From positions 1 to 14,072 of the forward strand of contig JABIYQ010000352.1 of assembly GCA_018702715.1 (NCBI GenBank): 14,072 nucleotides of DNA, written 5' to 3'. Positions 1 through 7,019 of the stretch are shown here, piece after piece (the first letter of the stretch is position 1; every line of letters starts with the position of its first letter). The stretch comes from Desulfobacula sp. (GTDB lineage: Bacteria > Desulfobacterota > Desulfobacteria > Desulfobacterales > Desulfobacteraceae). The notes under the pieces are model-generated. The model did no database searches and had not been told where the DNA came from. It saw nothing but the letters and a program-made list of their open reading frames with translations. The position numbers were made by a program, and so were the translations under genes.

Positions 1-633
1 CAGGATTTATTGTTTTTAAAGATGGCAGATTTGTATGATGAGCAAAATGAAGGAATTGATCTGGCATTAAATCATCTTGATAAAAGTCATGATACTCTGA
101 TTTCAAACCTGCGGGGACTGGAAAATTTTTCAAGCCATGACAAAATGAGCAATGTTCAGAATAATACGGATGTGGATGCTGAAAAGGGTTTGGATAATAA
201 AGATGCAGGGGCTTTCATGACCCAACAGCGAATTTGGGCATGGTCAAGATGTATGGCTGCAATGGGGGGATTGAACCACCAGCAAGGGGACACACCTTTG
301 TTTATTACTACCAGTGAAGCCGTGTTTGACTATCTTGAGTCCAATGGCAATGGTGCTGTAAATGCCCTTGACATTGATAAGATAAAAGTGCATGAAAATG
401 AATGTAAAAATAAAAGCCTTTGGCAAAATCAATTTTGTGATGATTTGATGCGTGCTTTTCAGTCAGATGGTGGCCGGGAAAATAATCTTCCCCAAATAAA
501 TGATAATTGTAATTTAGATAATTGTAATTTATCAGGGGAAATCAAATTGTGTATTTTTTCCGGGGATGATATAAACAAACTCTTTAATTGTTCAGATAAA
601 CAGATATATGTATGTTTGATCAAATTAAAGTGA
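1..633 (+). CDS. hypothetical protein, 3' part (5' end outside window)
   Basis: The frame is open from the first base, so the gene probably begins upstream; 210 codons are visible. An internal ATG at 22 and a TTG at 10 both lack a ribosome binding site. I do not recognise the family. The N-terminal ~45 residues look helical and charged. Next comes a low-complexity Asn/Asp-rich linker. Around residues 75-150 is a better-ordered stretch with several Trp, Cys and His residues (WAWSRCMAAMGG, TPLFITTSEAVFDYL, a following WQNQF). A perfect 15-bp tandem duplication at 502-531 gives DNCNL twice. The C-terminus is hydrophobic and beta-like (IYVCLIKLK). There is no signal peptide or membrane segment in the visible part. 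It is followed by an AT-rich gap and the ferredoxin gene. That it is a real gene is likely from its length and codon pattern; its function is unknown. Confidence 0.6.
   Translation, partial: QDLLFLKMADLYDEQNEGIDLALNHLDKSHDTLISNLRGLENFSSHDKMSNVQNNTDVDAEKGLDNKDAGAFMTQQRIWAWSRCMAAMGGLNHQQGDTPLFITTSEAVFDYLESNGNGAVNALDIDKIKVHENECKNKSLWQNQFCDDLMRAFQSDGGRENNLPQINDNCNLDNCNLSGEIKLCIFSGDDINKLFNCSDKQIYVCLIKLK
502..531 (+). repeat. perfect 15-bp tandem duplication inside the first gene
   Basis: The unit GATAATTGTAATTTA occurs twice in direct contact (502-516 and 517-531). It is a multiple of three and in frame, so it duplicates the pentapeptide DNCNL without breaking the gene. It looks like a recent slippage or duplication event. 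Confidence 0.9.
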
Positions 634-641
634 TAAAAAAC

Positions 642-669
642 TTGATTTTAATTAATATAATGTTATAAA
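642..669 (+). promoter_or_regulatory. possible sigma70-type promoter of the ferredoxin gene
   Basis: TTGATT (642-647) and TATAAA (664-669) are separated by 16 bp in the AT-rich gap before the ferredoxin gene. A perfect TATAAT also lies at 656-661 but has no good -35 partner. In DNA this AT-rich such matches arise by chance, so the call is weak. Confidence 0.3.
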
Positions 670-736
670 AGCTTTTTTTATATAAATTGTATTTTAAGAA
701 CAAGTTTATACGATAATATAATAATGTTAATTTTTT

Positions 737-743
737 AAGGAGG
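737..743 (+). promoter_or_regulatory. strong Shine-Dalgarno of the ferredoxin gene
   Basis: AAGGAGG lies 8 nt before the ATG at 752. It is the strongest ribosome binding site in the window, which fits a small, highly expressed electron carrier. Confidence 0.9.
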
Positions 744-751
744 CTATTAAT

Positions 752-940
752 ATGGCATTTAATCCAATTGTTGACCAGGCAAAATGCGTTGGTTGTGAAG
801 AATGTGTAGACGTATGTCCCGTAGAAGTTTTTGAAATGGAAAATGACAAATCAGTTCCAGTAAATGCTGAAGAATGCATGGGTTGCGAAAGCTGTGTGGA
901 AGTCTGTGAAGAAGACGCTATTGTAGTTGAAGAAGACTGA
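752..940 (+). CDS. 2[4Fe-4S] ferredoxin
   Basis: A 62-residue soluble electron carrier. Two cluster-binding motifs are complete: Cys12-x2-Cys15-x2-Cys18-x3-Cys22-Pro and Cys42-x2-Cys45-x2-Cys48-x3-Cys52. The second motif is followed by Glu instead of the usual Pro. The protein is very acidic, ending in a run of Glu and Asp, as in clostridial and Desulfovibrio-type low-potential ferredoxins. The start is fixed by a strong SD 8 nt upstream. It appears monocistronic: an AT-rich leader precedes it and a terminator follows. It may serve any oxidoreductase of the cell; no partner enzyme is encoded next to it, so a specific link to the downstream catabolic genes cannot be claimed. Confidence 0.95.
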   Translation: MAFNPIVDQAKCVGCEECVDVCPVEVFEMENDKSVPVNAEECMGCESCVEVCEEDAIVVEED

Positions 941-969
941 TCCAAAACAAATTTTCTGACAATAGAAAA

Positions 970-1011
970 AAATGCCGGGAATGTTCATCATTACCCGGCA
1001 TTTCTTATTTT
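970..1011. terminator. rho-independent terminator, probably bidirectional
   Basis: A 10-bp stem AAATGCCGGG/CCCGGCATTT (970-979 with 994-1003) encloses a 14-nt loop and is followed by TTTCTTATTTT. On the other strand the stem is followed by a T-run from the AATAGAAAAAAA stretch before it. It lies between the convergent ends of the ferredoxin gene and the minus-strand hydrolase gene and can end both transcripts. Confidence 0.85.
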
Positions 1012-1061
1012 AACTTTTGCTGCAACCCTGAAGACGTATGTTTAGAATCTACCTGATTTTC

Positions 1062-1823
1062 TTAGAATCTAAGAGACAGACAGCTTAAACCCCCATCCAG
1101 TTTTCGAAATTCAGACACATCAACTTCAATTGTTTGATAACCTGCATTTTTGATCATTTTACATGTTTTAGGAAATCCCTTGGGAACAAGTACATTCCCA
1201 TTGATCCATACAGAGTTGGCTGCATAGGATTCATCCGGATCAACTGCCATAATGTTAAAATCGCTTAGTAAAGGGTGAGTTAAAAATTCACCAAAGGCAA
1301 GCAGGTTGTTGTTTTCCAGATATGAAATCCCTGTTTTTAAATGAAGAACGCTTTTAAGGGAAATGGTTGACGAGGTTAATCCATATTTTTTCAATATAAG
1401 GTTTAACTGGGATGCCCCTTTAATGTTAGTCCGATCAGACAAACCTGCAAAATAGTGGTCTTTTACCATCATAATATCGCCAGCATCAAGCGTTCCGGGA
1501 TTTTGTATGTTTTCCACAGGCAGATCAAGTTCTTTAATGGTTTTTGAAATTTGAATGGTCTCATCCCTTCTTGATGCCGCCCCGGGATTGGTGATGATAG
1601 CGCATTTAGGTGTTATTAGACAGACATCCTCAATAAAGGTTGAATCAGGAAAATTTTCATCCGGGTCAAGAACAATCACCTTAAGACCGCATTTTTTAAT
1701 CGCTTGAATATAATTTTTATGCTGTTTTAAGGCAAGGCTGTAATCTGGTTTGCCAAGGTTAGCCGTGCTGATTCCATTGGCCATATTTTTGCAGGGTGTT
1801 TTGACGATGGCTTTTGTAAACAA
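1062..1823 (-). CDS. dimethylarginine dimethylaminohydrolase (DDAH)-like amidino hydrolase
   Basis: A 253-residue member of the guanidino-group-modifying superfamily (DDAH, arginine deiminase, amidinotransferases). DDAH converts N-methylated arginine to citrulline plus methylamine; relatives act on other guanidino compounds. Family marks in order: FIEDV at 63-67, GTLDAGD at 110-116, GLSDRTN at 127-133, a histidine in SVLHLKTG (His161), and a C-terminal cysteine in LDGGLSCLSLRF (Cys248). These sit within one residue of the His162/Cys249 catalytic pair I recall for the Pseudomonas aeruginosa enzyme, and length matches bacterial DDAH. The start is TTG (minus strand, 1823-1821), chosen because AAGGAG lies 7 nt upstream. 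It is divergent from the GntR gene, so shared control is plausible. Substrate is uncertain: true DDAH or a related ureide-forming hydrolase. Confidence 0.85.
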   Translation of the reverse strand: MFTKAIVKTPCKNMANGISTANLGKPDYSLALKQHKNYIQAIKKCGLKVIVLDPDENFPDSTFIEDVCLITPKCAIITNPGAASRRDETIQISKTIKELDLPVENIQNPGTLDAGDIMMVKDHYFAGLSDRTNIKGASQLNLILKKYGLTSSTISLKSVLHLKTGISYLENNNLLAFGEFLTHPLLSDFNIMAVDPDESYAANSVWINGNVLVPKGFPKTCKMIKNAGYQTIEVDVSEFRKLDGGLSCLSLRF

Positions 1824-1830
1824 GTTTGTT

Positions 1831-1836
1831 CTCCTT
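1831..1836 (-). promoter_or_regulatory. Shine-Dalgarno that fixes a TTG start
   Basis: On the minus strand AAGGAG lies 7 nt before the TTG of the DDAH-like gene. No nearby ATG has a comparable site, so TTG is the preferred start. Confidence 0.75.
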
Positions 1837-1918
1837 ATTTTTTAAATACTCAACTGACCCCACTCATATAGTATTCAGAATCATCTTGTCCATAGGAATA
1901 TGGCATATACCTTCAAAC

Positions 1919-1950
1919 TGGAGGAAAACATGGGTGAATCAATCCATTAA
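1919..1950 (+). other. possible six-codon leader ORF with a strong Shine-Dalgarno
   Basis: TGGAGG (1919-1924) is followed after 5 nt by ATG at 1930 and a tiny frame encoding MGESIH, ending at TAA (1948-1950). It sits in the divergent intergenic region upstream of the GntR gene. It could be a leader peptide or the relic of a lost gene start; no attenuator-type hairpin is evident right after it. Confidence 0.25.
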
Positions 1951-1998
1951 AACATCCTTGAGTTTTCCACAATAATTTGGAATAAAAAAAATAATCCA

Positions 1999-2026
1999 TT
2001 GACTTCAGGTTTAAAAGTGATATATC
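1999..2026 (+). promoter_or_regulatory. probable promoter of the GntR-ygeY-arcC-TRAP block
   Basis: TTGACT (1999-2004) and TATATC (2021-2026) are 16 bp apart, about 65 bp before the GntR start codon. The -10 region overlaps a perfect palindrome, as expected for an autoregulated promoter. The promoter is inferred from consensus only. Confidence 0.45.
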
Positions 2027-2044
2027 ACATCCAATATGTTGGAT
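2017..2044. promoter_or_regulatory. candidate operator: two adjacent palindromes
   Basis: GTGATATATCAC (2017-2028) is a perfect 12-nt palindrome. It is directly followed by ATCCAA-TATG-TTGGAT (2029-2044), an inverted repeat with 6-nt arms. Together they cover the presumed -10 and start region of the GntR gene. GntR/FCD regulators bind short palindromes of this size and usually control their own operon, so these are the likeliest binding sites for the protein encoded at 2092-2754. The assignment is inference. Confidence 0.45.
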
Positions 2045-2091
2045 TATATTTGGAATAATCAAAAATTATTAACAGGGAGAACGCTTTATCC

Positions 2092-2754
2092 ATGCCGGTT
2101 CCAATAAACAGTAAACCCATCAACCATTTCAGTATGCGGGAGGAGGTCTTTAACACACTGCTTACCTGGATTATGGAAGGAGAACTTCGTCCTGGAGAAA
2201 AAATTCTGGACAAAGAGCTTGCTGAAAATATGGGAGTAAGCAGGACTCCCGTTCGAGAAGCTTTGAGACGACTGGAAGACAAGGGTCTGGTAGAGTCTTC
2301 TGCCAACAGGTGGACCAGAGTTGCCCAGGTTTCTGTAAAAGAACCTGAAATGATTTATCCCATCATATGGAACCTTGAAGAGCTTGCTGTTGCCCAGGCC
2401 ATGGAACATTTTATAAAGGCTGATTTCAAAAAAATGAAAGATGCCAACACTACCCTTGGCCAGGCTCTGGAACAGGAAAACCCTGTAAAGGCATACAGGG
2501 CTGATGCCATGTTCCATGATGTTTATCTTCAGCGCTCCCAAAACCCCCACCTGATAAATATCCTCCAGGATTTAAAAATAAAAAGCCGGAGGGTGGAGGT
2601 GACATATTTTGAAGGGTATACCATTGCCAGGCAATCCATGGATGAACATAATCATATCCTGGATGCCATAAAAACAAAAGATCTTGGCCTTGTTCAGTCA
2701 TTAATTCGATCAAATTGGCAAAACAGCCTGAAAAGGCTTAAAAATATTAAATAA
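2092..2754 (+). CDS. GntR family transcriptional regulator, FadR/FCD subfamily
   Basis: A 220-residue DNA-binding regulator. Residues ~16-80 form the winged helix of GntR proteins, with the typical GELRPGEKILDKELAENMGVSR/TPVREALRRLE sequence. Residues ~85-215 form an all-helical FCD ligand-binding domain. Of the usual FCD metal ligands Asp138, His142 and His186 are visible, but the last His, normally near the C-terminal helix, appears to be Asn208. The ATG at 2092 has a modest GGGAG about 12 nt upstream. The gene is first in the plus-strand block, 46 nt before ygeY, and is divergent from the DDAH-like gene. It most likely senses the transported substrate or an intermediate and controls the block, either as repressor or activator. 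The effector is unknown. Confidence 0.9.
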   Translation: MPVPINSKPINHFSMREEVFNTLLTWIMEGELRPGEKILDKELAENMGVSRTPVREALRRLEDKGLVESSANRWTRVAQVSVKEPEMIYPIIWNLEELAVAQAMEHFIKADFKKMKDANTTLGQALEQENPVKAYRADAMFHDVYLQRSQNPHLINILQDLKIKSRRVEVTYFEGYTIARQSMDEHNHILDAIKTKDLGLVQSLIRSNWQNSLKRLKNIK

Positions 2755-2800
2755 AGAACTAAGTTTTTCTAAATCATAAAACATTAATGGAGTAATATCA

Positions 2801-4015
2801 ATGACCATTGATTTTCAAAAAGTAATGGAAAAGGCTGAAGAATATAAACCACAGATATCAGCCTTTTTGCGGGACATGATAGCCATTCCCAGTGAGAGCT
2901 GTGATGAAAAAAAAGTTGTGCAGCGAATCAAGCAGGAAATGGAGGCAGTCGGCTTTGACAGGGTCGAGATCGACCCCATGGGAAACATACTTGGGTATAT
3001 CGGTACTGGGAAACACCTGATTGCCATGGATGCCCACATTGATACCGTGGGAATCGGCAACCCGGAGAACTGGGAGCATGACCCCTACAAAGGTTATGAA
3101 GATGATGAAATTATTTACGGCCGGGGTGGCAGTGACCAGGAAGGGGGAATGGCTTCAATGGTTTATGCCGGGAAAATCATAAAAGACCTGGGCCTTGATA
3201 ATGATTATACCCTGCTTGTTACGGGAACTGTCCAGGAAGAGGATTGCGACGGTCTGTGCTGGCAGTATATTATTGAAGAAAGTAAAATCAGACCCGAGTT
3301 TGTTGTTTCCACAGAACCTACTTCCCTTGGAATATACCGGGGCCAGAGAGGCCGTATGGAAATCCTGGTATCCGTGGATGGTGTCAGTTCCCACGGGTCT
3401 GCACCGGAACGGGGTGACAATGCCATATTTAAAATGGCCCCGATTCTTATGGAGCTCACAGAACTCCATCTTCGCCTGAAAGATGATCCCTTTCTTGGGA
3501 AAGGTTCCCTTACAGTATCTGAAATTTTCTATACCTCACCATCCCGATGTGCCGTGGCAGACGGATGCTCTATTTCCGTTGACAGACGACTCACCCAGGG
3601 AGAAACCTGGGAAAATGCCCTGGAGGAGATCAGTGTGCTTCCCTCTGTTAAAAAAGCCAAGGGCAGGGTGACCATGTACGATTATAAAAAACCCTCATAC
3701 ACAGGGTTGACCTACCCCACAGAATGCTATTTTCCCTGCTGGGTCCTAGACGAGGATCATGCAGCCTGTAAAACTCTTGTGGAGTCATTTAAATCCTTGT
3801 TCAAAGAAGATCCTGTGGTGGACAAATGGACCTTTTCCACCAATGGGGTTTCCATCATGGGACGTTATGGGATTCCCTGCATCGGATTCGGACCCGGTGC
3901 TGAAAATCAGGCCCATGCACCCAATGAGATTACATGGAAAAAAGAATTGGTCAGGGCCGCAGCCATGTATGCTGTTATTCCATGGCTCTATGTAGACAAA
4001 TATGCGCAAAAGTAA
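2801..4015 (+). CDS. ygeY: YgeY family M20 metallohydrolase (selenium metabolism-linked hydrolase family)
   Basis: A 404-residue M20-family dimetal hydrolase, close to the 403 residues I recall for E. coli YgeY. M20 enzymes cleave amide bonds of N-acyl, N-carbamoyl or peptide substrates (ArgE, DapE, allantoate amidohydrolase). Metal and catalytic residues are in order: His79 and Asp81 in MDAHIDTVG, Asp112 in GRGGSDQEGG, Glu146-Glu147 in TVQEED, Glu172 in VSTEPTS, and His372 in NQAHAPNE. The dimerisation lid lies between ~185 and ~295. The start ATG has TGGAG 8 nt upstream. The family name comes from co-occurrence with selenium genes; no in-frame UGA or selenium gene is visible here. ygeY and ygeW flank the block, as partners in the ygeWXY set, which argues for a joint role in ureido or diamino acid breakdown. 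Confidence 0.92.
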   Translation: MTIDFQKVMEKAEEYKPQISAFLRDMIAIPSESCDEKKVVQRIKQEMEAVGFDRVEIDPMGNILGYIGTGKHLIAMDAHIDTVGIGNPENWEHDPYKGYEDDEIIYGRGGSDQEGGMASMVYAGKIIKDLGLDNDYTLLVTGTVQEEDCDGLCWQYIIEESKIRPEFVVSTEPTSLGIYRGQRGRMEILVSVDGVSSHGSAPERGDNAIFKMAPILMELTELHLRLKDDPFLGKGSLTVSEIFYTSPSRCAVADGCSISVDRRLTQGETWENALEEISVLPSVKKAKGRVTMYDYKKPSYTGLTYPTECYFPCWVLDEDHAACKTLVESFKSLFKEDPVVDKWTFSTNGVSIMGRYGIPCIGFGPGAENQAHAPNEITWKKELVRAAAMYAVIPWLYVDKYAQK

Positions 4016-4089
4016 AAATGGTATGCAGGCGTGATGATAAAACCACCTGCACATGCAGCCCTTTGCGGTAAAAAGGATACAAAAGTATC

Positions 4090-5040
4090 ATGACAGAATG
4101 TGTGGTCATAGCCATTGGCGGCAATTCCCTTATAAAGGATGAGAATCATCGGGAAATTGATGATCAGCTCCAGGCTGTCCAGGAGACCATCGATCATATT
4201 GCTGATTTTATTGAGCTTGGGTATGATGTTGTGATTACACATGGGAACGGGCCCCAGGTAGGGTTTATTCTTAGACGATCCGAACTTGCCTTTGAGTCAG
4301 GAGAACTCCATTTTGTTCCCCTTAAAAATTGTGTGGCGGATACCCAGGGCGCCATTGGCTACCAGATCCAGGAATCCTTGTGCAATGCCTTTAAGAAAAG
4401 AGGTATTAAAAAATCTGCAGCCAGCTTGGTGACCATGGTGGAAGTGGATCCAAAAGATCCATCCTTTGAAAATCCCACCAAACCCATTGGCCTGTTTTAC
4501 TCCAAAGAAAAATTTGACTCCCTTAAAAGGGAACACCCGGACTGGGTAATGGTTAATGTTGAGGGAAAAGGGTTTCGAAGAATGGTGCCGTCCCCCCTTC
4601 CCAGGCGTATTATTGAGATTCAGGCCATCAAAAGCCTGGTCAAAGAAGGCTTTTGCGTGATTGCGGCCGGAGGCGGTGGTATTCCAGTGGTTGCCGATGA
4701 AAAAGGGAATCTATCCGGAGTCAATGCCGTAATAGACAAGGATTTATCAACAGCAGTCATGGCCTTGGATCTGTCAGTTGATCTTTTGATCATATTGACC
4801 CCGGTTGCCAACGTATTTACCGATTTTAACAAGCCAGGGCAGAAGGCACTGGATCGGCTCACTGTTTTTGAGGCAGAACAGCTTATTGCCCAGGGCCAGT
4901 TTGCACAGGGAAGCATGCTACCGAAAATCCAGGCGGCTCTGATGTTTATTGCCAGGGGTGGGAAACGCGTCATCATTACCAGCCCGGAAAACCTGGTGCC
5001 TGCGGTTCTTAAAAATTGCGGGACCCATATTGTTCCTTAG
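4090..5040 (+). CDS. arcC: carbamate kinase
   Basis: A 316-residue cytosolic kinase of the amino acid kinase fold. In catabolism it transfers phosphate from carbamoyl phosphate to ADP, giving ATP and carbamate, which decays to NH3 and CO2. Visible family marks are the N-terminal AIGGNSL (8-14), THGNGPQVG (~49-57), the basic PSPLPRRIIE segment near 165, the AAGGGGIPV loop and the VIDKDLSTA segment, and a C-terminal GSMLPKIQAA. Length is that of ArcC/YqeA. The ATG at 4090 has AAGGAT about 12 nt upstream. It follows ygeY by 74 nt. With the carbamoyltransferase YgeW in the same block it forms a substrate-level phosphorylation pair; it could equally be called yqeA by context. Confidence 0.95.
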   Translation: MTECVVIAIGGNSLIKDENHREIDDQLQAVQETIDHIADFIELGYDVVITHGNGPQVGFILRRSELAFESGELHFVPLKNCVADTQGAIGYQIQESLCNAFKKRGIKKSAASLVTMVEVDPKDPSFENPTKPIGLFYSKEKFDSLKREHPDWVMVNVEGKGFRRMVPSPLPRRIIEIQAIKSLVKEGFCVIAAGGGGIPVVADEKGNLSGVNAVIDKDLSTAVMALDLSVDLLIILTPVANVFTDFNKPGQKALDRLTVFEAEQLIAQGQFAQGSMLPKIQAALMFIARGGKRVIITSPENLVPAVLKNCGTHIVP

Positions 5041-5074
5041 AAAAACAACAATCCAGGGCAGGGTTTAACATTTG

Positions 5075-5104
5075 CCAGGGAGACTTTGACCAGGGAGACT
5101 TTGA
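5075..5104 (+). repeat. tandem duplication of the dctQ ribosome binding site
   Basis: CCAGGGAGACTTTGA occurs twice in direct contact (5075-5089 and 5090-5104), ending one base before the dctQ ATG at 5105. Each unit carries a GGGAG Shine-Dalgarno. Only the second is at working distance (7 nt). The last three bases are TGA in the dctQ frame, which excludes an upstream start. Confidence 0.92.
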
Positions 5105-5614
5105 ATGGAAGAAAAAAGAAAAAACCTGTTGTATATAGTGGCCCACAGAATGAACTGGTTTGTGGAGCGTTTGTGCGCCCTGTTGGTGGGCCTTATGGTT
5201 GTGGTCATTTGGTTTGGAGTTATTGAGCGGTATTTTCTTAACCTTGGATTCACCTGGGCTGAAGAGCTCTCCAGGTATGTCATGATCTGGGCAGCGCTTT
5301 TGGCTGTCTCTTGTGGAGCCTTTTACCGGGAACACATCGGCCTTAATATTGTAAAAAGATTTTTGCCGGCAAAAGGAGCCAGTTTCCTTGGGATCAGCCT
5401 TGACCTTATCAGCCTTAGTTTTTTTATTTTCCTGGCCTGGTACGGCATGGACATGGCAGAGGAAGGCCTTGGCCAGTATGCAAACATTTTCGGCATTACA
5501 ATGGTGGTGCCCTTTGCCGCGGTTCCGGTTTCGTCTTCCTTGACCGCCTTTCAAATATTTGCTGCCATGTTCAGAAGCACAGAACCTTCTGCCAACGGCA
5601 TGTCAACAAAATAA
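5105..5614 (+). CDS. dctQ: TRAP transporter small membrane subunit, DctQ family
   Basis: A 169-residue inner-membrane protein, the small subunit of a tripartite ATP-independent periplasmic transporter. Four hydrophobic segments are visible at roughly 22-42, 55-75, 93-115 and 130-152. The DctQ signature follows the first segment: GVIERYFLNLGFTWAEELSR, then a Trp-rich helix and a conserved His in YREHIGL. The stop overlaps the GGGGG that serves the next gene; dctM begins 12 nt later, so the two are co-translated. Its start lies directly behind a duplicated ribosome binding site. Together with DctM it couples import to the sodium or proton gradient. The transported compound cannot be read from this subunit. 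Confidence 0.93.
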   Translation: MEEKRKNLLYIVAHRMNWFVERLCALLVGLMVVVIWFGVIERYFLNLGFTWAEELSRYVMIWAALLAVSCGAFYREHIGLNIVKRFLPAKGASFLGISLDLISLSFFIFLAWYGMDMAEEGLGQYANIFGITMVVPFAAVPVSSSLTAFQIFAAMFRSTEPSANGMSTK

Positions 5615-5626
5615 GGGGGTAGGATC

Positions 5627-6904
5627 ATGATAGCTGTTCTTTTAATCTTTTTCTTTTTTATCTTAATGGGGCTTCCCATTGGTGTAACATTAGGTGTCGC
5701 AGGAGTTGCAGGCCTTGTTCAGATAGGGGGAGAAAATTTTTTGACGATGGCTCCCAAGCGTTATTTTGAGGGCCTTGACCTGTTTACCTTCATGGCCATG
5801 CCCTTTTTTATTCTTGCCGGGGAGATCATGAACAAGTCCGGCATCACCCTGAAACTTGCGGCTTTTGCCGATGCCCTGGTGGGCCATCTTCGTGGAGGGC
5901 TTGCCCATTCCAATATGGTCGCATCCGTATTATTTGCCGGAATGACCGGCGCTGCAGTTGCAGACACAGCTGCATTTGGAAATACCCTTGTTCCGGCCAT
6001 GGTCAAGAAAGGATATACCCGTCCTTTTTCCTGTGCCGTGACCGTTGCAGGCTCTATTATCGGGCCCACCATTCCGCCATCAAACCTCATGGTGATCTAT
6101 GGGTCCCTCATGGGGGTATCCATAGCAGGTCTCTTTGCCGCAGGCATTCTTCCCGGGCTTTTGATCTGTGTCCTGTGCATGGGGGTGATCGCCCTTCTGG
6201 GGAAACGCCTGAACCTTCCAAAAAGCGAAGAAAATTTCAGCCTTTTGAATATATTCTGGGCATTTAAGTCAAGTTTTCTTGCCATTCTCATGCCCGGCAT
6301 TATCCTTGGCGGAATCTTGTTCGGTATTGTCACACCCACGGAAGCTGCGGCCATTGCCGTATTCTATGCCCTGTTCATCGGCGTTGTCATCTACCGGGCC
6401 CTGACCCTTAAGGATATCTTGGAAATGCTGATACGTACGGCCAGAATCACAGGCATCGTGTTTCTGATCATTGCCAGTGCCTCTATTTTAAGCTGGTGGA
6501 TGACCTTTATGCAGATTCCCCAGAAAATTGCAGCCTTTTTCCTGTTCTTGTCCAGTGATCCAAGGGTGATAATTGCATTGATCCTTTCCCTGCTTCTGGC
6601 CGTGGGTATGTTCATGGATATTAATGCTGCATTAATTATTCTGGCGCCCGTACTTGGACCTTTGACAATAACCATTGGAATGGATCCTGTTCATGCCGGT
6701 ATCATGATTGTTCTTGCATTGAATATTTCCTTGATGACACCACCCGTGGGTGCCTGCCTGTTTGTGATGTCGTCGGTAACCGGAGAAAAGATCGAAAAGA
6801 TAAGCATAGCTTTGCTCCCGTTTCTGGTGGTGGAAGTAGCCGTACTATTTTTAGTGGCATTCTGGGATGACCTGACTTTGTTTATCCCAAGACTGCTCAT
6901 GTAG
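5627..6904 (+). CDS. dctM: TRAP transporter large permease subunit, DctM family
   Basis: A 425-residue polytopic membrane protein (about 12 hydrophobic segments) that forms the transport channel of the TRAP system. Family marks in order: FMAMPFFILAGEIMNKSGI near 60-77, TGAAVADTAAFG near 105-117, IGPTIPPSN near 142-152, IVTPTEAAAIAVFYA near 230-245, and NISLMTPPVGACLFVMSSV near the C-terminus. Length is typical. The ATG at 5627 has GGGGG/GTAGG upstream and is 12 nt from dctQ. A 115-nt gap to dctP holds only a weak inverted repeat (ATCCATGA 6927-6934 with TCATGGAT 6966-6973). Confidence 0.95.
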   Translation: MIAVLLIFFFFILMGLPIGVTLGVAGVAGLVQIGGENFLTMAPKRYFEGLDLFTFMAMPFFILAGEIMNKSGITLKLAAFADALVGHLRGGLAHSNMVASVLFAGMTGAAVADTAAFGNTLVPAMVKKGYTRPFSCAVTVAGSIIGPTIPPSNLMVIYGSLMGVSIAGLFAAGILPGLLICVLCMGVIALLGKRLNLPKSEENFSLLNIFWAFKSSFLAILMPGIILGGILFGIVTPTEAAAIAVFYALFIGVVIYRALTLKDILEMLIRTARITGIVFLIIASASILSWWMTFMQIPQKIAAFFLFLSSDPRVIIALILSLLLAVGMFMDINAALIILAPVLGPLTITIGMDPVHAGIMIVLALNISLMTPPVGACLFVMSSVTGEKIEKISIALLPFLVVEVAVLFLVAFWDDLTLFIPRLLM

Positions 6905-7007
6905 TAGCAGTTTTTGTGTATCAATAATCCATGACCTGGCTGGAAAACGTTAGATGCCTGTTGGATCATGGATATAGTAAACCAACGGCAATTTATTGCC
7001 AAAATTT

Positions 7008-7013
7008 TGGAGG
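7008..7013 (+). promoter_or_regulatory. Shine-Dalgarno that fixes the dctP start at 7020
   Basis: TGGAGG lies 6 nt before the ATG at 7020. A longer frame from a TTG at 6996 would place this site inside the coding region and add eight residues before a normal signal peptide, so it is rejected. Confidence 0.85.
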
Positions 7014-7019
7014 ATTAAG

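Noticed and set aside
2801..4015. Selenoprotein or selenium-pathway gene
   Set aside because: The family name comes from co-occurrence only; there is no in-frame UGA, SECIS-like hairpin or selenium gene in the window.
4024..4051. Hairpin TGCAGG/CCTGCA between ygeY and arcC
   Set aside because: Only six pairs with a 16-nt loop and no T-run; too weak to call a terminator.
6927..6973. Inverted repeat ATCCATGA/TCATGGAT between dctM and dctP
   Set aside because: Eight pairs around a 31-nt loop with no further structure; likely chance or at most a minor mRNA feature.
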